Shown piece after piece: positions 37,388 to 46,501 of a stretch of DNA of 64,000 bases. This stretch comes from Aureibaculum algae (lineage in GTDB: Bacteria > Bacteroidota > Bacteroidia > Flavobacteriales > Flavobacteriaceae). The notes below the pieces were generated by a model that was not told where the DNA came from, did not search any database, and saw only the letters and a program-made list of their open reading frames with translations. The stretch spans positions 4,424,001-4,488,000 of the forward strand of contig NZ_CP040749.1 of assembly GCF_006065315.1 (NCBI RefSeq), in the 5' to 3' direction. A program made the position numbers and the translations under genes. Within the stretch, counting starts at the first letter, position 1. Each line of letters begins with the position of its first letter.

Positions 37388-39619
37388 ATGAATAATATGA
37401 AAGTTACAACAGTTCTTACAAACAAAGTAAAACATAATTCAAAATCGTTACTCAACAACACATTGATTCTTGGTTTGTTTTTGTTAGCAATAAATCAAAT
37501 ATCTGCACAAAAAGAAATCACTCCCGCCGACCCTGAGTTTTATGCTATGGATAGGGAGCATATTGCTTTCGAAGACGAACATGTCATCTTAATAAATTAT
37601 AGAGGTTCTGTCTCTCCAAGACAATATAGTGTAACCCAATTTACCAATGTACAGTTTTTACCCATTAGTAGCAGTCGTTATGAATTCAATTTAAACTTTT
37701 TTGATAAAAATACACAACGTTTAATCGAAGATGATGTGCCTACTAAGTGGAAATCTTGGATAGACGATAGTGGTAGTTACGACCCACTGGGTTCAAACTT
37801 TCGGCCTAATTCACCATCTATAATGGTAACACAAGATGAAAAGTGGCAACCAAACCAATACCATAGAACGGCTACCTTTCATAAAGAATATAATAAAAAA
37901 TGGGCAAGTTTTGCTGCTGAAAGTTGGACTAACGTTTCCTATGAAGATGATGAAGTTTTTATAAAACTAAAACTTACCAACAGAAACTCCAAAAACATGG
38001 AGATGACAATTATTCCAAATCAGGTAGCTGACCAATTGACTCGGCATTTTAAAGAAGGGAATACAAAGTCAAAAACTATTGATGCCTTTACTATTGGAAG
38101 TGAAATGGCTCATGCCCGTGTTTCTTCTTCCATACAAAAAACAAGTGATCAAGGTTTTGAAATAAGCATTGCTCCTGGAAAAACAGAAACGTACTATTTT
38201 GCTGTTAAATTTTACGAACCAGATAATGGAACTCCTGAAATTTCTCAGTCAAATATTAAAGAACGTATGGAACGTGCTGATAAAAAAACACGTGATATGT
38301 TAGCTTGGGCATACAATAAGCTTCCAAAATTCAAGAGTATGAACAAAGACCTTGAAAAGTATTATTACCGTTGTATTTTATCTGTATTAATGAGTCGTTA
38401 TGAAAACCCTAACTATATATCAGATATATTTTGGGCCGTAGGTACATGGCCTTACACTATTAGTTGGGATACATCATATTCCTCTGATTTAATTGCTATG
38501 CTTGAACCAGAGAGTTTGAAAGCTGCTATTTTAACCGATTTTGAGCAAGTACAATTAAAAAGAACTTATGTAGGTTGGAACGGAGCACATTGGGATATTC
38601 TATACATTCAAGAACCTTTTGCACTTCAAATAATGATTGAAGCTTACATTAGACATACTGGTGACTATTCTATTTTTGATGAAAAAGCTGCTGGTGTTAC
38701 TGTTTGGGAATGGATGCAACGTTGGGTAGACGAGCTGCAAAATAACTATACCAACGAAATAGGCCTAATTGACGTAGGCTACAATACCGAAAAAATTATT
38801 GAAATCCGAACCGATGGCTACAATCATGCGGTGCCAATTACGAATACTTTAACAATCGACTTATTATACACTATGTCAGATTGGGCAAAAAAACGCAATG
38901 AAAAAAAGATTCAGAAAACTTATTTTAATGATGCTGAAAAACTAAAATCATTGGTTAATAAATATATGTGGAATGAGGAACTAGGTTGGTTCGATAATTA
39001 TTATCCTGACGGAACACGAGGCACTATTTGGACGTTTCATTTGTTCGATCTACTGGGGGCTGATTTTCTTCCTTACCACCAATTATATCGTTTGGTAAGC
39101 CACTTACAAGAAGGTGAGTTTTTGGGAAAATATGGCGTTTATTCTATTGCTCGTAGAGATAAAGTGCATTGGGATTTAATTGACTCTGACTGGGGAGGTG
39201 GCGGACAATATGCCGGTATGCCTGGGCGTATTTCACGTAACTTGTACCAAAAAGGTTTTGCTGGTAAAGGTTGGGATGTACTAAAACGTAATATTAGATA
39301 TGTAGACCATTTCCCATATCTGCCACAAAATCCAAGAATAGACATTCCTGAACAAGACCGTTCGTCAATGCCTTTAGAAATTTCGGCTGGTGCTGGAATG
39401 GAAGCTATTGTTTTTGGAACTTTTGGAGTTAAAATAGAACAAGACAAATTAACTATTAAACCATTTAATCACGAAGACATTGGTGAGGCGACACTAACTA
39501 ATATCACATGGAAGGGCAGAACATTCGGGATTCAATTGACCCGTAAAACATTCTCCGTGTATGAAGGAGAAAAGTTGATCACTACCGAATTTTATGGGGA
39601 AGAAGTGGTAATCAAATAA
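37388..39619 (+). CDS. Secreted six-hairpin-type glycosidase-like protein, family unassigned
   Basis: The 743-residue protein has a long-leader signal peptide ending ISAQ near residue 41. The N-terminal half is beta-rich. The C-terminal half looks like an (alpha/alpha)6 barrel: VGTWPYTISWDTSYSSDL, GWNGAHWDILYIQEP, WNEELGWFDNYY, and DSDWGGGGQYAGMPGR, followed by a small beta domain. Acidic residues in SWDTSYSSD and DSDWGG are candidates for catalysis, by analogy with GH37/GH63/GH65-type barrels. I do not recognise a specific family. Its place between GH38 and GH92 genes argues for a mannoside or glucoside substrate. Confidence 0.75.
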   Translation: MNNMKVTTVLTNKVKHNSKSLLNNTLILGLFLLAINQISAQKEITPADPEFYAMDREHIAFEDEHVILINYRGSVSPRQYSVTQFTNVQFLPISSSRYEFNLNFFDKNTQRLIEDDVPTKWKSWIDDSGSYDPLGSNFRPNSPSIMVTQDEKWQPNQYHRTATFHKEYNKKWASFAAESWTNVSYEDDEVFIKLKLTNRNSKNMEMTIIPNQVADQLTRHFKEGNTKSKTIDAFTIGSEMAHARVSSSIQKTSDQGFEISIAPGKTETYYFAVKFYEPDNGTPEISQSNIKERMERADKKTRDMLAWAYNKLPKFKSMNKDLEKYYYRCILSVLMSRYENPNYISDIFWAVGTWPYTISWDTSYSSDLIAMLEPESLKAAILTDFEQVQLKRTYVGWNGAHWDILYIQEPFALQIMIEAYIRHTGDYSIFDEKAAGVTVWEWMQRWVDELQNNYTNEIGLIDVGYNTEKIIEIRTDGYNHAVPITNTLTIDLLYTMSDWAKKRNEKKIQKTYFNDAEKLKSLVNKYMWNEELGWFDNYYPDGTRGTIWTFHLFDLLGADFLPYHQLYRLVSHLQEGEFLGKYGVYSIARRDKVHWDLIDSDWGGGGQYAGMPGRISRNLYQKGFAGKGWDVLKRNIRYVDHFPYLPQNPRIDIPEQDRSSMPLEISAGAGMEAIVFGTFGVKIEQDKLTIKPFNHEDIGEATLTNITWKGRTFGIQLTRKTFSVYEGEKLITTEFYGEEVVIK

Positions 39620-39674
39620 ATTTGATACTATTTTAAAAGATAATTAATTACAATTAAAAAAATAATCGCAAGAT

Positions 39675-39800
39675 AAAAAAACATAACCTTTATTGTTTTA
39701 ATTACTGCCTTTGGAAGCTACCTTTTCGGGTACAATACTACACTTATTTCCTGATGTATTATTTCAGGTGATATTACAGATAAATGTGGCAGAAAAAAAA
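39675..39800 (+). pseudogene. Decayed N-terminal fragment of a sugar porter gene
   Basis: One frame reads ITFIVLITAFGSYLFGYNT, then a stop, then GDITDKCGRKKM. These match the first membrane segment and the GDKYGRR loop of sugar porters such as the intact gene at 27491, with the material between deleted. No complete gene remains. Confidence 0.65.
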
Positions 39801-39819
39801 TGGATGGAATAAAACAATC

Positions 39820-39900
39820 AATTTCATTGAACAATTGAAACAAGCAAGCCAATGATCTATATTTATCCGAATAATCGGAAGAGATTTTAGCTGATCGTTA
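39820..39900 (+). pseudogene. Decayed fragment of a GH38 gene
   Basis: The DNA is strongly similar to about 33490-33575 of the neighbouring GH38 gene (the stretch coding HWTIETSEPMIQYLSEQ). It has stops and small indels, so it reads TIETSKPM then loses frame. It is a remnant of a lost paralogue. Confidence 0.65.
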
Positions 39901-39934
39901 AAAAATAAAATTAGTATTGAAAAAATTAAATAGT

Positions 39935-42604
39935 ATGAAGTATTGTATAAAAAATATTGCCGTTATTTTAAGTGTTGCCTTAATATGTTTTAGTTGCAAA
40001 GAGCAAAGAGTAGAAAGTGAAATAGAAGCAAATAACAATCCTCTTCCTAAAAAAGAATATTTAGGATATGTAGACACAAGAGTTGGCACAGCGGCAAGTA
40101 TTGCTGATATTACAGTTACAGAGGTCGAAGAACCTATGGGCTATGTATCGCCAATCGTAGGTAATCCTTCTGCATTAACACATTGGACACCGCAAACAGC
40201 AAAATGGACAGATAGGGTAATAACCGTTCCAGTACCCTATTGGTATGACCAAAATAAAATTCAAGGATTTCGAGGTACGCGTTACCCAAACGGAGCTGTA
40301 GTTGGTGATTGGGGTCCAATGTCCATTATGCCAATGACAGGTAAAGTTATAACTGATGCTGAGACACGTGCTTCAAAATTTAGTCATGATTCTGAGATTG
40401 CGAAACCACACTATTACTCAGTACAATTGGATGATTACGATATAAAAGCCGAATTTACAGCAGCTTCTAAAACTGCATTCTTTCAGTTTACTTTTCCAGA
40501 ATCTAAGTCTTCATCAATAGTAATAGATGGTGTGTATGTTCCAGGGAACTATAAAGTGATACCTGAGAGAAATGAAATCGAGGGGTATACTGTTATTGCA
40601 GGTCATTTTAAAAATCACTTTGTTGCTAAGTTTGATAAGAAATTTAAAGTATATAATGTAGATATGCTCCCAAATGTGGTTGGCACGAAATTGGTTCCTA
40701 ATGGGTTTAAAGCAGCATATTATAATAACGATAAGTTAGAAGGAGAGCCCGATGTATTAGTAGATTATTCTGAATTGAATTACAATTGGTTAAAAGAACC
40801 TGCTGAAGGTGTTAATGCCGATTTCTTTTCTGCAAAGTATACTTGTACTCTTGTACCAAGGTATACTGGTGAACATATATTTGAATTAACAACAAAAGAT
40901 GGAACTCGAATGTATATTAACGGTAAAATGGTAATAGACCAATGGATGTATAGAGCTACTGGAACTAATAGTTACAAGGCAAACCTTACCAAAGGAAAAA
41001 AAATTGATATACGTATAGAGTATTATGACGGTTCAAGTACAACCGAAATGCAATTTAGATGTGCGGAACCCGTAAAAGCAGACCCAAAACTTGGACCTCA
41101 AATGGCACTTAAAGGAGCTGATGGAAATGCAGTATATGTAACTTTTAATACTAAGGATCAGGAAAAAGTGAAGATGAAGGTTGGTACTTCTCTAATTGAT
41201 ATAGCACAAGCTCGAGCTAATATGGAAGAAGAATTTCCTGATTTCAATTTTAAAAAAGCTGTTACACAGGTTGCTGGTGTCTGGGAAAAAGAGTTAAATA
41301 TGATTCAGGTTGAAGGTACCGAAGATGATAAAGCCATTTTCTATACTGCCTTAACCAAATGTTTTGTAAACCCTCGCAATTTAAACGAAGGTGGTAGATA
41401 TTTTAGTCCGTTTGACTTTCAGGTTCATGAGGGTCAAATGTATACAGATCTTTCCCTATGGGATACCTTCAGGTCTTTACACCCGCTTTGGGTAATTTTA
41501 AAGCCTGATGAAACTACTGACATTATCAATGGCATGTTGAATGCCTACAAATAAGGTGGTTGGTTACCAAAATGGCCAAATCCATGGTATCGCAGTATTA
41601 TGATGGGAACGCATTCAGATGCTGTTATTACTGATGCTTATGTGAAAGGCATAAGAGGTTTTGATACAGATTTAGCATTTGAAGCCATGTTAAAAAATGC
41701 TAATGAAAAAGGAAACCATGGTTTTTCAGGCCGAGTAGGTATTGAGCACTTTAATGAAATTGGATATGTACCTGCCGATGTTTTCGGGTTTTATGGCGAA
41801 CCTGTTGCAAGAACACTTGAGTTTTCTTATGATGATTATTGTATTGCCCAAATGGCTAAAGCTTTGGGAAAAGATGATTATCATGATGAATTTATGCAAC
41901 GCTCAAAACGATACATTAATGTTTTAGACAAAGAAACTTGTTTAGTTCGTGGTAAAAAATTAAATGGTGAGTGGCTTCCTCCTTTTGATAAAAGTATTAG
42001 TGTTTGGGCACAAGGCACAGATCATGACACAGAAGTATATTATAAAAATCACACATTATTAGTGCCTCACGACATTCCAGGTTTAGCCAATTTTATGGGA
42101 GGAGAAGAAAAACTGGTAAACTACCTTGACGATTTTTTCGAAAAGGATATGTATTATGTTGGTGACGAATTCTCCATGCATGCACCTTATATGTATAATA
42201 GTTTAGGTACACCTTGGAAAACTCAAAAAGTTGTTCGAGATATGCTTGCTAAATACTTCTTTAATGATGTTGGAGGTTTACCAGGTAATGATGATTGCGG
42301 TCAAGTTTCATCATGGTATGTTTTTGGAGCGATAGGCTTTTACCCTGCACTACCAGGAACCCCTACATATCAGCTTTGTAGTCCTGTCTTTGACAAGGTT
42401 TCAATAAATGTAGGTAATGGTAAGGTTTTTACAATAATTGCAAATAATAACTCTAAAAAGAATGCTTATATTCAATCGGCAACGTTCAATGGTAAAACCT
42501 ATAATTCTAGTCAATTACATCATGATGATTTAATAGCCGGTGGTAAATTAGTTTTTGAAATGGGACCTAAACCAAATAAAAGTTGGGGCGTAAAAAATAA
42601 TTAG
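39935..42604 (+). pseudogene. GH92 mannosidase with PA14 insert, interrupted by in-frame TAA
   Basis: The start is ATG 39935 (lipoprotein signal, lipobox CFSC); a TTG at 39917 is less likely. The frame stops at TAA 41552-41554 after LNAYK and continues in the same frame with GGWLPKWPNPWYRS to 42604. GH92 proteins read AYKQGGWLPKW here, so a CAA to TAA change is likely. A PA14 domain (FKAAYYNNDKLEG to TTEMQFRCAEP, about residues 260-385) is inserted in the N-terminal sandwich. In the second part the general-acid motif is GDEFSMH with Glu, unlike the two GH92 enzymes of the other operon, and the base loop GNDDCGQVSSWYV is present. A fragment from 41600 would lack the sandwich domain. Confidence 0.82.
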
Positions 42605-42699
42605 AGAATAAATCAATTAGCTCATATGAATACAAAAAGCCTTGTTTATTAATCATTACTTTTGCTCTTTATACGAATTAGGTTTTAAAGTACGAAGCA

Positions 42700-43653
42700 T
42701 TGCAAAAAAAAACTAAACAATTCTTTTTTTTTCTAATTAAGCTCACCATAGTTATTGGTGCTTTTTATTTTATTTATCAAAAAACCTTACATAACGACCA
42801 ACTTAGTATTGAAACTTTTATCAATCAGTTAGAAAAAAGTGTTTTTACCAGTTCTAAATCCATTTTAATACTATTGTCATTTACTATCTGCAACTGGTTT
42901 TTTGAAATCGTTAAGTGGAAAACATTGGTTTCAAGTATAAAAAATATTTCTTTATTTGACTCTTTTAGACAGAGTTTAGGTTCGCTTACAGCATCACTAT
43001 TCACCCCAAATAGAATAGGTGAATATGGAGCCAAAGCTATTTATTTTAAAAAAGGAAATAGAAGAAAAATAATGTTATTAAATCTACTTGGAAATAGTAG
43101 CCAAATGGCAATTACTGTGCTATTAGGCATACTAGGATTAACGTACATTGTGATAAATTTCGATATAGAAATTGACCTGTCTCGTTTTAGAAAAGCGGGA
43201 TATATAATAGCGTTATTATTGGTTGTTTTAATTGGCGGTAGTATTAAAGGGTTAAAAAAAATAAGAGGTTTTTATATTGATAAAATAATTCAATTTATAA
43301 AAGAAATGCCGAAAACCTTGCATGTAAAAACGTTGACCTTCTCTTTTTTAAGATATGTATTCTTTTCGCATCAGTTTTATTTTTTATTAACGATATTTGG
43401 AGTTGACCATAATTACCCAACAGCAATGGCGTTAATAACGAGCATGTATTTGTTGGCCTCTATTATTCCCAGTATGGCATTGTTAGATTGGTTAGTAAAA
43501 GGATCTGTAGCTATATGGTTATTTAGTTTAGTTGGTGTAAATGAATTGATTATTGTAACCATAACTTTGCTAATGTGGATTCTAAACTTCGGATTTCCTG
43601 CCATGATTGGCAGTTATTTTGTACTAAACTTTAATACCAATCAACAAAGATGA
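42700..43653 (+). CDS. YbhN/LPG-synthase-TM-like membrane protein
   Basis: The 317-residue protein has about seven membrane segments. Its best anchor is the FTPNRIGEYGAKAIYFKKGN loop, typical of the lysylphosphatidylglycerol synthase TM region / YbhN (UPF0104) superfamily, which includes putative lipid flippases. No ATG exists near the start; TTG 42700-42702 (MQKKTKQFF) is the best start codon. Its end overlaps the following glycosyltransferase gene by 4 bases, so the pair is probably coupled and may act on a glycolipid. Confidence 0.8.
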   Translation: MQKKTKQFFFFLIKLTIVIGAFYFIYQKTLHNDQLSIETFINQLEKSVFTSSKSILILLSFTICNWFFEIVKWKTLVSSIKNISLFDSFRQSLGSLTASLFTPNRIGEYGAKAIYFKKGNRRKIMLLNLLGNSSQMAITVLLGILGLTYIVINFDIEIDLSRFRKAGYIIALLLVVLIGGSIKGLKKIRGFYIDKIIQFIKEMPKTLHVKTLTFSFLRYVFFSHQFYFLLTIFGVDHNYPTAMALITSMYLLASIIPSMALLDWLVKGSVAIWLFSLVGVNELIIVTITLLMWILNFGFPAMIGSYFVLNFNTNQQR

Positions 43654-44777
43654 TACTCACAGTCATTATCATATTATTTTGTTATGGAGCCTTAATAATT
43701 GCTCTAAGCATTGGGTTTGACAACGTATCTCCTTTTGTCAAAGAAGTTACTAATCCCATTTCTAAATTCTCTATTATTATTCCTTTCCGGAACGAAGAAG
43801 CGAATCTAACTGAATTACTGAACAGTTTGGTTTTACTTAATTACCCTAAAGAACATTTTGAAATTGAAATGGTAAATGATGCTTCTGACGATAACTCTGT
43901 CCCTCTTATAGAGCATTTTATCGCCGCACACTCCAGCTTACCCTTAAGCATTTTAGAAAATAATAGAGCATCTGTTTCTCCTAAAAAAGACGCCATAGAC
44001 GCTGCTATAAAACAAGCAAAATTTGATTGGATACTTACTACAGACGCTGATTGTGTAGTCCCCAAAAATTGGTTAATGACCTACGATGCTTTTATACAAA
44101 CTCATGAATCTAAATTAATTGCAGCTCCAGTTACCTATACGATTGAAAATACCTTTTTAGAACACTTTCAACTGTTTGATTTCTTAAGTTTACAAGCTTC
44201 TACAATTGGAGGGTTCGGATTAAAAAAACCGTTTTTATGCAATGGAGCAAACCTCTGTTACCAGAAATCAGCTTTTATTGAGGTAAATGGATTTAGTGGA
44301 AACGAAGAAATTGCTAGTGGTGATGATGTGTTTTTACTAGAGAAAATGAAAGAGAAATTTCCAAATAACGTGTATTTTCTAAAATCTAATGAAGTTGTTG
44401 TTTTAACGCAACCTCAACCCTCAATAAAATCGTTAATTTCACAACGGGTTCGTTGGGCAGCCAAAACAACCTCAGTTAAAAGTGGGTTTACAAAATTAGT
44501 AGGCCTTATTGTTTTAGTAATGAATTTTCTATGGATTTCATCCATCATATTGTTTTTAGCAGGCTATATGAATTGGCAGAATTTATGCACTATCATTACC
44601 TTTAAACTGGTTGTAGATTTTGTGCTACTCATAAAAGCATTTCATTTCTTTAAGCAATCATTTGATTTTCTAAAATTTATCCTAAACAGTTTCTGCTATC
44701 CCTTTTTTAGTATGTTTGTCATCATTCTTTCCTTCAAAAAAGGGTATCAATGGAAAAACAGGGCGTTTAAAAAATAA
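43650..44777 (+). CDS. Membrane glycosyltransferase family 2
   Basis: The 375-residue protein has an N-terminal membrane segment, then a GT2 domain: SIIIPFRNEEANL, NDASDDNS, TTDADCVVP (the DxD motif) and QRVRWAAKT (the QxxRW motif of processive or cellulose-synthase-like GT2 enzymes). Three further hydrophobic segments follow. It transfers a sugar, probably to a lipid acceptor on the cytoplasmic side. It overlaps the YbhN-like gene and is followed after 3 bases by the Bax inhibitor gene. Confidence 0.88.
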   Translation: MILTVIIILFCYGALIIALSIGFDNVSPFVKEVTNPISKFSIIIPFRNEEANLTELLNSLVLLNYPKEHFEIEMVNDASDDNSVPLIEHFIAAHSSLPLSILENNRASVSPKKDAIDAAIKQAKFDWILTTDADCVVPKNWLMTYDAFIQTHESKLIAAPVTYTIENTFLEHFQLFDFLSLQASTIGGFGLKKPFLCNGANLCYQKSAFIEVNGFSGNEEIASGDDVFLLEKMKEKFPNNVYFLKSNEVVVLTQPQPSIKSLISQRVRWAAKTTSVKSGFTKLVGLIVLVMNFLWISSIILFLAGYMNWQNLCTIITFKLVVDFVLLIKAFHFFKQSFDFLKFILNSFCYPFFSMFVIILSFKKGYQWKNRAFKK

Positions 44778-44780
44778 ACA

Positions 44781-45521
44781 ATGGTAAATTTAAATTACAG
44801 TACATCAAATCCTGTTTTTAGCGGGTATATTTGGAAATACAAACGTAGTTCCGCTTCCAAAATGACCCTGAATGGCGTTATTTTAAAATCACTTTTTTCT
44901 ATTTTTTTAGTGGGATTAACTACCTGGTATGTATGGGATTTGGTCAACAAAGGAATTGATGTTCAGTACTACACGTATGGAGGAATGATAGCTGCAGTTA
45001 TATTCAGTATTCTTACTTCCTATAAAAAGAAATGGTCTCCAATTACCACTCCCCTTTATGCTCTATCCAAAGGTCTTTTTCTTGGTGGCATTTCGGCCTA
45101 TGCCGAAGCCAAATTTGAGGGAATGCCTATGCGAGCCGTTAGCGTTACGTTACTTACATTTCTTATTATGCTACTGCTATATAAAGCTGAAATAGTTGTG
45201 GTTACCAAAAGGTTTAGAAGTGTTATAATTACTGCCATTATAACCATTATGACCATCTACATCATCAATTGGATTTTGAATCTATTTGGTATTAATTTGC
45301 CTTATATTTATGGAACTTCTTGGTTCGCTATTGGGTTTAATATCATTGCAACAATAGTTGCATCATTCTCATTATTACTAGACTTTGATTTTATAGATCG
45401 CAAACTCGGTAAAGCACCCAAATTTTACGAATGGGTTGCCACTTGGGGCTTGCTCGTTACACTTATTTGGTTGTATGTAGAGGTGTTACGTTTAATGAAG
45501 AAGTTGGCAATCAGGTTTTAA
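44781..45521 (+). CDS. Bax inhibitor-1 / YccA family membrane protein
   Basis: The 246-residue protein has seven hydrophobic segments. Family-like features are the N-terminal cytoplasmic part NPVFSGYIWKYKR, LYALSKGLFLGGISAYAEAKFEG, and the acidic segment LLLDFDFIDRKLGKAPKFYEW. It belongs to the YccA branch of the TMBIM superfamily, proposed to be pH-sensitive calcium leak channels. It is the last gene of the three-gene group and its 3' end is partly duplicated downstream. Confidence 0.9.
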   Translation: MVNLNYSTSNPVFSGYIWKYKRSSASKMTLNGVILKSLFSIFLVGLTTWYVWDLVNKGIDVQYYTYGGMIAAVIFSILTSYKKKWSPITTPLYALSKGLFLGGISAYAEAKFEGMPMRAVSVTLLTFLIMLLLYKAEIVVVTKRFRSVIITAIITIMTIYIINWILNLFGINLPYIYGTSWFAIGFNIIATIVASFSLLLDFDFIDRKLGKAPKFYEWVATWGLLVTLIWLYVEVLRLMKKLAIRF

Positions 45522-45978
45522 GATACACGATCTTAGTAACAACCATATAAGTTGGTCTGTTCGAGCGTCCCGAGATATTCGGGAGAGAACTCTGTGTACG
45601 AACCTTCAAATAGGTTTCGACTCCGCTCAACCTGACATGGTAACTTATAAAAATGATAACTAGATTATTTTTACATCAATTGCCATTCTGTACTGAGATC
45701 GCACTAAAATCAGGTATTTACTCGTTACGCTAATTTTGTTGTATGCAGAGGTGTTACGTTTAATGAAGAAGTTGGCAATCAGGTTTTAAGATACACGATC
45801 TTAGTAACAACCAAATAAGTTGGTCAGTTCGAGCGTCCCGAGATATTCGGGAGAGAACTCTGTGTACGAACCTACAAGTAGGTTTCGACTCCGCTCAATC
45901 TGACATGGTAACTTATAAAAATGATAACTAAATTGTCTTTACTTCAATTGCCATTCTGTACTGAGATCGTACTAAAAT
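45453..45978. repeat. Tandem duplication, 258 bp per copy, spanning two convergent gene ends
   Basis: Copy A is 45453-45710 and copy B is 45721-45978, offset 268 bp, with a 10-bp join and few differences. Copy A holds the true 3' end of the Bax-inhibitor-like gene plus a dead copy of the 3' end of the convergent lipoprotein gene. Copy B is the reverse. Inside each copy is an imperfect hairpin with TCCCGA-gatat-TCGGGA, and a GGTTTCGACTCCGCTCAA segment, which from memory is a common intergenic repeat in flavobacteria. It probably acts as a terminator or REP-like element. It fills the 45522-45927 gap, and no gene is seen there. Confidence 0.88.
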
Positions 45979-46410
45979 ACCTTGTTTTTTAGCAGGAAAC
46001 ATAGTTGGCAAGCGATTAATACTTTGTTCTATAATTTTTCTAAAATCAGGAATTTGTTCATCAATTTCTGTCGTAGAAATTATATCGACAAGACTTGTTC
46101 TACCTGTGTTATCTATTAGAATATCAATCCAAGCGACATCATTAACTACTTTTTTAACCTTTATATCTTCTTTGCTTAAAGACTCACCTAATTTTTGAGG
46201 TAGCATTTTGTAGAAGCAATCTTTTTGATTATCACTTTCCGCATAATTCTCACAATCAGAAAACACAGGATACGTATCTACTTTTGTAAAATCAATAATA
46301 GTATTAGCTACTTCTAAGTTACTTTTTGATGTAGATGAACTAGACCAAAAGTACTCGCATGAAGTACATAAAAGTATAAAAAAAAGAAAACTTAGGGTTC
46401 GCCTTAACAT
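45928..46410 (-). CDS. Lipoprotein with TonB-C-like domain
   Basis: The 160-residue protein has a lipobox LCTSC at its N-terminus. The C-terminal part (WIDILIDNTGRTSLVDII to SQYRMAIEV) resembles the TonB C-terminal fold. FSDCENY with two nearby Cys matches the FPDCENA part of the M56 protein encoded at 47764-49215. The two proteins are thus related in their sensor ends. It is the last gene of the minus-strand BlaI/M56 group and may act as a partner in the same signal relay. Confidence 0.75.
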   Translation of the reverse strand: MLRRTLSFLFFILLCTSCEYFWSSSSTSKSNLEVANTIIDFTKVDTYPVFSDCENYAESDNQKDCFYKMLPQKLGESLSKEDIKVKKVVNDVAWIDILIDNTGRTSLVDIISTTEIDEQIPDFRKIIEQSINRLPTMFPAKKQGILVRSQYRMAIEVKTI

Positions 46411-46501
46411 TGCTGATGGTTATAATAAAAGCACTTAAACTTTTTACTTTTAAGTATAAATTTGTTCAATGACGAAAGTACAATTTTTTAGCAAAATAAT
46501 G

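Noticed and set aside
39917..39934. TTG start for the PA14-GH92 gene
   Set aside because: ATG 39935 directly begins a standard lipoprotein signal; the extra residues would spoil it.
13944..42604. Reassigned stop codons or a variant genetic code
   Set aside because: TAA and TAG end many intact genes in the window, and only three isolated in-frame stops occur.
45540..45930. CRISPR array or mobile element at the repeat region
   Set aside because: Only two long copies with no spacers, no target-site duplication and no transposase; simple tandem duplication fits better.
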